The position numbers and the translations under genes were made by a program. A model generated the notes under the pieces. That model had not been told where the DNA came from and ran no database searches. It worked only from the letters and a program-made list of their open reading frames with translations. A DNA stretch of 7,299 nt, from assembly GCA_016926235.1 (NCBI GenBank), contig JAFGOZ010000096.1:1-7299 (forward strand), written 5' to 3'. Every line of letters starts with the position of its first letter. Position 1 is the stretch's first letter. The stretch comes from Bacteroidales bacterium. Its GTDB lineage: Bacteria; Bacteroidota; Bacteroidia; Bacteroidales; UBA10428. Positions 1-3,955 of the stretch are shown here, one piece after another.

Positions 1-44
1 GCCAAAGAGGGAAGGAAAAATAAAACAAAAAGAATGAACGCACT
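1..44. repeat. Possible partial copy of the spacer repeat seen at both ends of the R-M operon
   Basis: The window opens with CCAAAGAG followed, after an A-rich stretch, by GAACGCAC at 36-43. The same two words in the same order and orientation occur at 7269-7294 (TCAAAGAG then GAACGCAC) and, slightly altered, at 3488-3514 (CAAAAGAG then GACGCAC). The gap between the words is longer here, so this may be a diverged end of the same spacer family or chance. No gene is visible in 1-166. Confidence 0.25.
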
Positions 45-106
45 GCACTTGATACGAAGCACGAATGTAGCACTTGCAGCTAACGGTGAGTGTTTGTGGA
101 GTGCGT
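38..106. other. Structured spacer upstream of the first gene, with a TAACG motif
   Basis: ACGCACT at 38-44 is the exact reverse complement of AGTGCGT at 100-106, so the segment could fold on itself. Inside it GCACTTG occurs twice as a direct repeat (45-51 and 70-76), and TAACGG lies at 81-86. Similar TAACG words sit in other spacers of this window (1359 and 1807). The role is unknown. No convincing Bacteroidetes -7 element was found between here and the start at 167. Confidence 0.3.
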
Positions 107-166
107 GAAAATACTACGGACATTGATACGAGAACTAAATTATAAATTACTAAATAGTGAACGATT

Positions 167-496
167 ATGAATTACGAAAAAGAGTACAAAGAGTTTAGCA
201 AATGGTGGGAAGAATTAACCGCTAAAAACCCAAATTGGAAAACACTTGAAAGGTTGGCTGCAAAAGATGCATGGATGGAAGCAACCAAGAGAGCAGAAGT
301 GAACGGTGATGAAACGAGCCACGACAAAGCATTACATAAACATATTGTTAGCGTTAACGAAGGGTCGGATTTTTTGAGCGTTGGGGTGGCGGTTTGCCCC
401 CACTTCGACAAATGTATCAACAATGGTAAAAACGAATATTGCGACTTGCAAACCTTCCAAGAAATTGATTGCTTTATTGGGCAAACTGAACGCTAA
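167..496 (+). CDS. Small hypothetical protein with a C-terminal cysteine/histidine cluster
   Basis: This 109-residue soluble protein is not one I recognise. The first half is rich in charged and aromatic residues and probably helical (EFSKWWEEL near residues 9-17, DAWMEATKRAE near 34-44). The C-terminal third holds C77, H79, C83, C92 and C102, a spacing that could bind a metal ion or be fortuitous. There is no signal peptide or membrane segment. The start at 167 is the first ATG after an AT-rich leader and has no Shine-Dalgarno sequence, as is usual in Bacteroidetes. The reading frame is open throughout and the residue composition looks like a genuine protein. A competing antisense frame in the same place is a shadow. 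The gene begins a run of small + strand genes typical of phage or island cargo. Function is unknown; I am fairly sure only that it is coding. Confidence 0.6.
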   Translation: MNYEKEYKEFSKWWEELTAKNPNWKTLERLAAKDAWMEATKRAEVNGDETSHDKALHKHIVSVNEGSDFLSVGVAVCPHFDKCINNGKNEYCDLQTFQEIDCFIGQTER

Positions 497-508
497 CATA
501 TGTATAAA
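493..508. other. Possible junction motif over the stop codon of the first gene
   Basis: CTAACATATGTATAAA overlaps the TAA stop of the preceding gene. It resembles the AAC.TTAAAT-type words that follow the stop codons at 2587 and 3229. The match is weak and is listed only as a possible member of the same family. Confidence 0.15.
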
Positions 509-551
509 CACAATATTAAATATTGCGAACATTTGCAAATAAATATAAATC

Positions 552-764
552 ATGACGCGCGATCAAGAGTACAAACAATTAAACGACCTATTGGTTGTAT
601 TGAAAAAAAATCCATTTAGTAGATCTCCAGATGTGTCTGAGGTATTATTGTCTGAGGCTATTTATCACAGGTCTAAAACAGTGATTGGAAACTCAGAATA
701 TTTTGAAACCATAACATTAAAAAGTAAATTAAACAATAGGAGAAAAAATGAAAGAACTAAATAA
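552..764 (+). CDS. Small hypothetical protein
   Basis: This 70-residue protein begins MTRDQEYKQL and ends in a very basic tail (NNRRKNERTK). It has no recognisable domain, signal peptide or membrane segment; residues 5-18 and 28-40 look helical. The last 17 nt overlap the start of the next reading frame at 748, whose AGGAG ribosome-binding site (738-742) lies inside this gene, so the two could be translationally coupled. The leader contains the perfect palindrome ATTTGCAAAT at 531-540. Coding status rests on an open frame, plausible composition and the coupled downstream start. The basic tail may simply be read-through of the next gene's ribosome-binding region. Function unknown. Confidence 0.5.
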   Translation: MTRDQEYKQLNDLLVVLKKNPFSRSPDVSEVLLSEAIYHRSKTVIGNSEYFETITLKSKLNNRRKNERTK

Positions 765-962
765 ATCATTCATTGGTGAAGGCGAATCTAAAGGATTTTT
801 GTTTAATCAGATAGATAAGTCTGATTTCCAAGGGCTAAATCTTTTGGAATATGGGCGTGGACAACGTGTAGCCGAAGCAGAGCAATAGAATTATTTAATA
901 ACATAAATAAAATATCACATGACAAGGAAAAAAACAATAGCGGCGATAAAGAAGATAATTAG
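748..962 (+). pseudogene. Relic of a small Bacteroidetes protein family: N- and C-terminal parts in different frames
   Basis: The ATG at 748 follows a clear AGGAG (738-742, 5 nt spacer), rare in this window, and opens a 46-codon frame (748-888) starting MKELNKSFIGEGESKGFLF. From about 831 a different frame reads AKSFGIWAW and then AIELFNNIN, and stays open to a TAG at 960-962. From memory, small Bacteroidetes proteins of roughly 80 residues begin with a K-S-F-x-G-x-G-E-x-K-G-F-x-F-like segment and end with a S-F-G-I-W-A-W-like segment followed by a short helix. Both ends of that pattern are present here but out of frame, and some 25-30 residues of the middle seem missing. I therefore read this as one gene damaged by an internal deletion near 825-835. 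The alternative is a genuine 46-residue protein. The family recollection was not checked by search, and its function is unknown to me. The relic's 3' end overlaps the next gene. Confidence 0.5.
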
Positions 963-1272
963 CGAAATGGAGCTTTTTGTAAAAGCTTCATCCGATGGTG
1001 TTCAGTTGAATACAGAAGAGGAAAGATTGCGGCAGGGGTTCACTATATTTACTAGTAAGTGTCCTCTTTATGCATTAAGGGGTTCGTTGAGACGAAATCT
1101 AACTCATTGTTATGTTGGTGGTGTATTCTCGATAGGATTAGTCCCAAGAAGGCTTATATTTTGGAAAATGCTTCTTGAGGCGTATCGGTTACATCCAACA
1201 AAATCATTTCATAGCATCTCTTTTATGGTTGACGAGATTGTTGTAGAAATGAGTGAGCTTAACGATATTTAA
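919..1272 (+). CDS. Hypothetical protein, 117 residues
   Basis: The product starts MTRKKTIAAIKKIISEMELF, a basic amphipathic helix, followed by an acidic stretch (LNTEEERL near residues 30-37). The middle is basic and mixed (RGSLRRNL near 54-61), then comes a more hydrophobic segment (YVGGVFSIGLVPRRLIFW, about 65-82) and a helical C-terminus ending SELNDI. No catalytic motif, signal peptide or confident transmembrane helix is seen; the hydrophobic segment is interrupted by arginines. The ATG has no Shine-Dalgarno sequence and overlaps the tail of the broken frame upstream. No terminator-like hairpin follows the TAA. I do not recognise the family. It is probably a real gene because the frame is open for 117 codons with ordinary residue usage. 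Confidence 0.5.
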   Translation: MTRKKTIAAIKKIISEMELFVKASSDGVQLNTEEERLRQGFTIFTSKCPLYALRGSLRRNLTHCYVGGVFSIGLVPRRLIFWKMLLEAYRLHPTKSFHSISFMVDEIVVEMSELNDI

Positions 1273-1334
1273 TAAACTAAATTGACTTTAATACTTTAAA
1301 AAAGAAGTAGAAAACAAGGGATGCAGAAAGGTTT

Positions 1335-1388
1335 TAATTCACTGGATTTAATTTGGTGTAACGGTTGACGGTATCAGCAGTATTTACA
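1335..1388. other. Spacer with TAACGG motif abutting the truncated toxin gene
   Basis: TAACGG at 1359-1364 is followed by a short repeat-like stretch containing GACGGTATCAGCAG. The reading frame of the minus-strand PIN toxin ends abruptly at 1389, exactly where this spacer sequence begins. This spacer looks unlike coding DNA and resembles the other TAACG-bearing spacers, so the truncation probably came from recombination or deletion into spacer sequence. Confidence 0.35.
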
Positions 1389-1514
1389 TTAAAATTCCTG
1401 CTGAACTTCAGTAGTTATAATAATTTCCTGATATAACCCCTTTAACAAATCCAATTTATCAATCTTAGATAGCGCTATTAAACAACTCGTATCTGAAATT
1501 ATTATCCTATCCAT
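1389..1514 (-). pseudogene. Truncated PIN-domain (DUF3368-like, VapC-type) toxin, N-terminal 41 codons only
   Basis: On the minus strand an ATG at 1514-1512 overlaps the end of the antitoxin gene by 8 nt and opens 41 codons: MDRIIISDTSCLIALSKIDK and then LDLLKGLYQEIIITTEVQQEF before a TAA. This is the standard start of a PIN-domain ribonuclease toxin. A beta strand carries the first metal-binding aspartate (D8 in I-S-D-T-S), then comes the L-x-x-L-x-K-I-x-x-L-D-L-L helix, then a second strand leading to the x-E-V-x-x-E-F segment. Complete members of this family are roughly 150 residues and carry three further acidic residues, all absent here. The break falls right after E-F, where a glycine and the rest of the domain normally follow. 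The product should therefore be inactive. The antitoxin-first order with overlapping ends is typical of UPF0175/DUF3368 pairs. I am confident of the family and of the truncation. Confidence 0.8.
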
Positions 1515-1725
1515 TCATTAACTTTTCTAAATCATCGATACTCTCTCCAAATATTGATACTCCGTATTGACCAACAGTCTCAATGAACTCTCTTTTCGAA
1601 ATTCCAACCATATCGGCTGCTTGTCCAGAAGACATAATACCTTTATCATAAAGATGTGCTGCAAGTTGCATTTTAACATCTTTTTCATCAACTGTATCAG
1701 GTAATTGCAATGTTAATGTTTTCAT
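1507..1725 (-). CDS. UPF0175 family protein, probable antitoxin
   Basis: This 72-residue protein matches the UPF0175 pattern. An N-terminal beta strand MKTLTLQLPD is followed by a helix with the L-A-x-x-L-Y-x-K-G signature (about 21-29), then S-G-Q-A-A-D-M-V-G-I-S-K-R-E-F (about 33-47), a helix-turn-helix-like stretch, and G-V-S-I-F with a D-D-L-E-K-L tail. UPF0175 proteins are usually found just upstream of PIN-domain toxins and are regarded as their antitoxins, binding DNA and/or the toxin in the cytoplasm. Here the downstream toxin gene overlaps by 8 nt but is truncated, so the antitoxin is an orphan. It could still autoregulate, or neutralise a related toxin elsewhere. Family length is about 70-90 residues, so the protein is complete. 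It runs against its neighbours and has its own candidate promoter element at 1749-1756. Confidence 0.85.
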   Translation of the reverse strand: MKTLTLQLPDTVDEKDVKMQLAAHLYDKGIMSSGQAADMVGISKREFIETVGQYGVSIFGESIDDLEKLMNG

Positions 1726-1748
1726 TTTGTACCTATTTAATCTATTTA

Positions 1749-1756
1749 CAAAGTTA
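1749..1756 (-). promoter_or_regulatory. Candidate Bacteroidetes -7 element for the antitoxin gene
   Basis: Read on the minus strand these bases are TAACTTTG, a full match to the Bacteroidetes -7 consensus TAnnTTTG. They lie 23 bases upstream of the antitoxin ATG, which would leave a leader of under 20 nt. No TTTG is seen at the usual 19-21 bp upstream, so only half of the promoter is supported. Confidence 0.4.
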
Positions 1757-1793
1757 CTTAAAAATCATGGTAATTAGTTTTTGCAGGATGTTT

Positions 1794-1848
1794 TTTTGCT
1801 TGCCACTAACGTTTCCGCTATGCGCTGGCGGGGTTTAGAAGCGCAAAA
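1794..1848. other. Imperfect dyad in the spacer upstream of the methyltransferase
   Basis: TTTTGC (1794-1799) pairs with GCAAAA (1843-1848), enclosing an inner CCGC (1815-1818) / GCGG (1828-1831) hairpin. TAACGT lies at 1807-1812. The segment is clearly more GC-rich than the sequence around it and shares the TAACG word with the spacers at 81 and 1359. It lacks a T-tract, so it is not a standard terminator. It may be a mobile or structured spacer element, or the leader of the downstream gene. Confidence 0.35.
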
Positions 1849-1876
1849 GTATCAAAATATACAAAACTAAAATAGA

Positions 1877-2587
1877 ATGACAGACTTACAAAATACCACC
1901 ACACCCCCGCTTGCGTATAGCGAGTGTTATGTGCTGCCTTTTTTCTCTTTTTACAATGCCGACAATATGGCTATAATGAAAACGTTTAAAGACAAAGAGT
2001 TTGATTTGGCGATTGTTGACCCGCCTTATGGGATAAATGCAGAGCAAGGAACTAACAGAGCGAGCCGAAAGCAATTTAAAGACAAAGTATATGGCTGGGA
2101 TAATACCCCCAATATTGAGTATTTTACTGAATTACAGCGTATTAGTAAAAACCAAATTATTTGGGGCGCGAACCATTTTATTGAACTAATACCAAATGCA
2201 ACAAGCAAAAGCTGGTTAGTATGGGATAAAAAGAACCCTGATAGATGTTTTGCCGATGCCGAGTTGGCTTGGTGTAGTAACATTGATAATGTGCGAATAA
2301 TAAACATAAAAAGGGTGCAGGAATTGAATAAAAAAGACAATGGCAAAATACACCCAACGCAGAAGCCTGTTGATTTGTACGATTGGATTTTAACAAAATA
2401 CGCAAATGAAAACTTTAAGATTATTGACACCCACTTAGGGAGTGGAAGTATTGCAATAGCAATAGACAAAGCTAATACCTTAGATAAAAAGAACCTGACA
2501 TTTGTCGGCATTGAACTCGACCCCGACTATTTTCGAGCGGCAGAAGAACGATTCAAGAACCACAAACGCCAATGCGTGCTTTTTTAA
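1877..2587 (+). CDS. Site-specific DNA methyltransferase (beta-class N6-adenine/N4-cytosine)
   Basis: This 236-residue enzyme should transfer a methyl group from S-adenosylmethionine to the exocyclic amino group of adenine (or cytosine) in DNA. The N-terminus contains the usual YNADNM segment (26-31), then F-D-L-A-I-V-D-P-P-Y with catalytic motif IV DPPY at 48-51. A variable region follows, then HPTQKP (159-164), and the AdoMet-binding motif I appears late as DTHLGSGS (184-191) before VGIELDPDYF (210-219). Motif IV before motif I, with target recognition between them, defines the beta class (Pfam N6_N4_Mtase). The length is normal and all motifs are present, so it should be active. The DTHLGSGS variant is frequent in phage and mobile-element methylases. 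No restriction endonuclease gene adjoins it, so it is an orphan, perhaps protecting a mobile element. The start at 1877 keeps YNADNM; the internal ATGs at residues 31 and 34 would cut into it. The recognised site cannot be read from sequence. Confidence 0.9.
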   Translation: MTDLQNTTTPPLAYSECYVLPFFSFYNADNMAIMKTFKDKEFDLAIVDPPYGINAEQGTNRASRKQFKDKVYGWDNTPNIEYFTELQRISKNQIIWGANHFIELIPNATSKSWLVWDKKNPDRCFADAELAWCSNIDNVRIINIKRVQELNKKDNGKIHPTQKPVDLYDWILTKYANENFKIIDTHLGSGSIAIAIDKANTLDKKNLTFVGIELDPDYFRAAEERFKNHKRQCVLF

Positions 2588-2589
2588 GG

Positions 2590-2607
2590 TTGCACATAAC
2601 ATTAAAT
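2590..2607. repeat. Junction motif, copy 1 (direct repeat with 3231-3250)
   Basis: TTGCACATAACATTAAAT begins 3 nt after the methyltransferase stop codon. A close relative starts 2 nt after the stop codon at 3229. Both share TTGCACA, then AAC, then TTAAAT. The two copies bracket the three-gene unit at 2636-3229. Confidence 0.4.
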
Positions 2608-2613
2608 AATAGT

Positions 2614-2627
2614 AATAATTAATTATT
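2614..2627. other. AT-only perfect palindrome followed by a T run
   Basis: AATAATTAATTATT is a 14-base perfect palindrome followed by further Ts. As a terminator it would be very weak because the stem has no G-C pairs. It could equally be an operator, or chance in AT-rich DNA just upstream of the 2636 start. Confidence 0.2.
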
Positions 2628-2635
2628 TTTTAGGG

Positions 2636-2841
2636 ATGGCAAAAAAAGAAATTAAAGTAAGATGTTGGGATAAGAGAATTAAAGATATTACTGACATTGG
2701 AGAAATAGTATTTGCCCATTATTGTTGGATGGTTAAATTGAAAGATAAAACCATTTTCTTGGTCTTGAATATTTGAATGAGTTTGCGGAAACGCAATTTT
2801 ATGAAATAGAAATAATTGATAATAAAAAAACATTATTATGA
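2636..2841 (+). pseudogene. Small hypothetical gene interrupted by a single-base frameshift
   Basis: The frame from ATG 2636 reads MAKKEIKVRCWDKRIKDITD and continues to a premature TGA at 2774-2776 (46 codons). From about 2750 the -1 frame continues sensibly as FLGLEYLNEFAETQFYEIEI and then IDNKKTLL, ending in a TGA at 2839-2841. That TGA overlaps the next gene's ATG (2838-2840) in an ATGA junction, the same arrangement as between the next two genes. One extra T in the TTTT run at about 2754-2757 would join the two halves into a 68-residue protein (…KDKTIFLGLEYLNEF…). So this is either a recent one-base deletion or a homopolymer sequencing error. The opening, with V-R-C-W-D-K, vaguely recalls the start of YopX-like phage proteins, but I do not assign it. 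The start codon is preceded directly by AGGG, with no normal spacing. Confidence 0.6.
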
Positions 2842-3056
2842 GCTACGATGAACAAAGAATAAGCAACCAGATAGATGGTTCAATATATGAAAGAGATCAG
2901 TTTGTTAAACAGCTACATAAATCGTATTTATCTGGTCAAACAATCATTAATTATATTATTGACAAATTAAAAAAACAAGGTATACCGCCTGAAGATACAT
3001 GTATATTAACAGAGTTAAGACTACTAACTAGTTATGAATTAAAACAAATATTATGA
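2838..3056 (+). CDS. Small hypothetical protein, middle gene of an ATGA-coupled trio
   Basis: This 72-residue protein begins MSYDEQRISNQIDGSIYERD and looks almost wholly helical, with a long amphipathic stretch near residues 15-46 (RDQFVKQLHKSYL, then IINYIIDKLKKQ) and a leucine-rich C-terminus. No catalytic motif, signal peptide or membrane helix is seen, and I do not recognise the family. The ATG shares bases with the TGA of the frameshifted gene upstream. The gene's own TGA (3054-3056) shares bases with the ATG of the gene downstream (3053). Such ATGA overlaps indicate translational coupling and one transcript. If the upstream frameshift is real, ribosomes would stop at 2776, about 60 nt before this start, which could lower expression. 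Probable coding; function unknown. Confidence 0.55.
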   Translation: MSYDEQRISNQIDGSIYERDQFVKQLHKSYLSGQTIINYIIDKLKKQGIPPEDTCILTELRLLTSYELKQIL

Positions 3057-3229
3057 ATTTTAAGAGATTTACATGCGAAAAAAGTAATAGGTATATAATT
3101 GAGAAACACAAACCAATTATACCTACAATAATTTACTGGAATGAAACTATCGGAAACCATCGCCTAATAACATTTAAGTTTATATTCTGGAAATGGTGGT
3201 TTAAAATTTGTTTTATGTTGGTGCATTAA
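3053..3229 (+). CDS. Very small basic, aromatic hypothetical protein (58 residues)
   Basis: The frame starts at the ATG overlapping the preceding stop (ATGA, 3053-3056) and runs 58 codons to the TAA at 3227-3229. The product begins MNFKRFTCEKSNRYIIEKHK and contains PIIPTIIYWNE (21-31). Its C-terminal segment is rich in aromatic residues, FKFIFWKWWFKICFML (41-56), and might associate with a membrane surface, although the interspersed lysines make a true transmembrane helix unlikely. From memory, small Bacteroidetes island and phage ORFs often end in a similar F-x-F-x-W-x-W-W-F pattern, but I cannot name the family. Support comes from the coupled start, the clean stop, and the junction motif beginning 2 nt later. 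Function unknown. Confidence 0.45.
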   Translation: MNFKRFTCEKSNRYIIEKHKPIIPTIIYWNETIGNHRLITFKFIFWKWWFKICFMLVH

Positions 3230-3230
3230 A

Positions 3231-3250
3231 TTGCACACGACAACGTTAAA
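3231..3250. repeat. Junction motif, copy 2 (direct repeat with 2590-2607)
   Basis: TTGCACACGACAACGTTAAA and the following T form a near match to the motif after the methyltransferase stop, with two extra bases between TTGCACA and AAC. It starts 2 nt after the TAA of the 58-residue gene. It contains one GTTRRRY-like word (GTTAAAT, 3245-3251), but no partner RYYYAAC site was found, so it is not called as an integron attC. Confidence 0.4.
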
Positions 3251-3260
3251 TGTATGAAAT

Positions 3261-3295
3261 GTAGGCGAATAGGAACTACTGCCTTATCCACCTAC
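3261..3295. other. Imperfect hairpin of unknown role
   Basis: The arms GTAGGCGAATAGG (3261-3273) and CCTTATCCACCTAC (3282-3295) pair with two mismatches and one bulge around an 8-nt loop. No T-run follows, so an intrinsic terminator is unlikely. The bulged shape and the outer TATGAA/TTCATA pair are reminiscent of recombination-site hairpins, but conserved attC boxes are absent. Confidence 0.4.
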
Positions 3296-3424
3296 GCAAA
3301 CTTAAATAGAAAGTAGAAATATTCATAACCGCACTGACCGCCTATATTTTATACATATTGTTAGGCACAAGCGAAGAAAACCAACGACAACGGTAATTTT
3401 GCTGCAAAAAGACAAGAAAAATTG

Positions 3425-3517
3425 AACAGCCCTCGCACAAAACAACACATTTGCAAATCGCACCTGCCAACCCTCGACCAAAATTTGCAAAAGAGTTGTT
3501 TTCTTGCTGACGCACCA
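3425..3517. repeat. Spacer repeat, copy upstream of the R-M operon
   Basis: By eye this stretch aligns with small gaps to 7211-7296, in the same orientation. Shared blocks in order are a CACA-rich start, ACACATT with GC and AA, GCCAAC, ACCAAA, TTG, AAAGAGT and GA(A)CGCAC. Roughly two thirds of positions seem identical. The sequence is more GC-rich than the flanking genes and contains the palindrome ATTTGCAAAT (3449-3458), also seen at 531-540. Confidence 0.5.
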
Positions 3518-3561
3518 TCAAGTAATTGATACATAGATACAAAAGAATGATAGATTTATTT

Positions 3562-3592
3562 TTTGAAATAACTAAATTGTTTTATATATTTG
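3562..3592 (+). promoter_or_regulatory. Bacteroidetes-type promoter of the R-M operon
   Basis: TTTG at 3562-3565 and TATATTTG at 3585-3592 match the Bacteroidetes -33 (TTTG/TTG) and -7 (TAnnTTTG) elements, with exactly 19 bp between them, the preferred spacing. Transcription would start near 3599, leaving a leader of about 30 nt before the xre-like gene. It is the best-formed promoter in the window and would drive all three genes of the operon. Confidence 0.6.
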
Positions 3593-3607
3593 ACGAATTA
3601 AGGTCAA
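3590..3607. promoter_or_regulatory. Candidate operator dyad overlapping the R-M promoter
   Basis: TTGAC (3590-3594) and GTCAA (3603-3607) form an inverted repeat with an 8-nt centre, covering the end of the -7 element and the predicted start site. A dimeric HTH protein bound here would block transcription. The adjacent XRE-type gene makes autoregulation plausible. The arms are only 5 bp, so chance cannot be excluded. Confidence 0.35.
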
Positions 3608-3630
3608 GTAAAATTTGATAAAGTCGTAAA

Positions 3631-3954
3631 ATGACAAGTTTCGGAGAATTTATAAAGCTCGAAAGGGAAAAAAGAGGATGGACTCAGACTGATTTAGGTG
3701 CTAAATTGAGTATTAACATGACAAAAATAAGTCGAATTGAAAACAATAAAGATTTATTTAACTTGGCAAAGCTTAATCTACTTGCTGACCTTTTTGATTT
3801 GGAATTAAGTAAACTTAAAGAGCTTTTTTATGGCGATAAATTTGCAAAAGAAGCTTACAAAAATGATTGTTCTGAATATACTTTTCAAGTAGCAGAAAAG
3901 ACTGTTCAGTACTTAAAATCAAAAAACATTAAACAGCAGAAAATAAAATTTTGA
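3631..3954 (+). CDS. XRE-family helix-turn-helix regulator of the R-M operon (controller-like)
   Basis: This 107-residue DNA-binding protein carries a Cro/C1-type HTH across about residues 5-66: F-I-K-L-E-R-E-K-R-G-W-T-Q first, then D-L-G-A-K-L with the recognition helix around NMTKISRIENNK (29-40), then the two capping helices (LAKLNLLADLF, 46-56). The C-terminal 40 residues are charged and helical and may help dimerise. The stop codon is 1 nt before the start of the nuclease-methylase gene, so both are surely on one transcript. Small XRE proteins directly ahead of R-M genes commonly act as controller (C) proteins, delaying nuclease expression until the host DNA is methylated. Here the controller precedes a fused enzyme, so it cannot separate nuclease from methylase at the gene level; it may instead cap total dose. 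A well-formed promoter and a dyad lie just upstream. HTH identity is secure; the controller role is inference. Confidence 0.85.
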   Translation: MTSFGEFIKLEREKRGWTQTDLGAKLSINMTKISRIENNKDLFNLAKLNLLADLFDLELSKLKELFYGDKFAKEAYKNDCSEYTFQVAEKTVQYLKSKNIKQQKIKF

Positions 3955-3955
3955 T

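Larger units (their letters stand above)
3230..3561. other. Gene-free spacer ahead of the R-M operon
   Basis: I see no credible gene in these roughly 330 bases. The segment holds, in order, the junction motif, an imperfect hairpin (3261-3295) flanked by TATGAA (3253-3258) and its complement TTCATA (3322-3327), a GTTAGGC word at 3360-3366, and the repeat shared with the far side of the operon (about 3425-3517). A 66-codon minus-strand frame (3342-3542) crosses the repeat; it is cysteine- and aromatic-rich and looks like translated repeat DNA. Confidence 0.5.

Noticed and set aside
2026..2511. 161-codon minus-strand ORF
   Set aside because: It lies wholly inside the methyltransferase gene, whose motifs fix the coding strand; the antisense frame is a hydrophobic shadow.
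2614..2631. Intrinsic terminator after the methyltransferase
   Set aside because: The stem would be made only of A-T pairs, too weak for a confident terminator call.
2636..2841. Programmed -1 ribosomal frameshift
   Set aside because: No classic X-XXY-YYZ slippery heptamer or downstream stem-loop is evident near 2750; a lost T in a homopolymer is simpler.
3231..3370. Integron attC site or cassette array
   Set aside because: GTTAAAT and GTTAGGC words fit the 3' core but no matching RYYYAAC partner at a suitable distance was found, and no integron integrase is present.
3342..3542. 66-codon minus-strand ORF in the spacer before the R-M operon
   Set aside because: It covers the repeat shared with 7206-7299, is rich in cysteine and aromatics without any domain pattern, and runs against the operon promoter region; it looks like translated spacer DNA.
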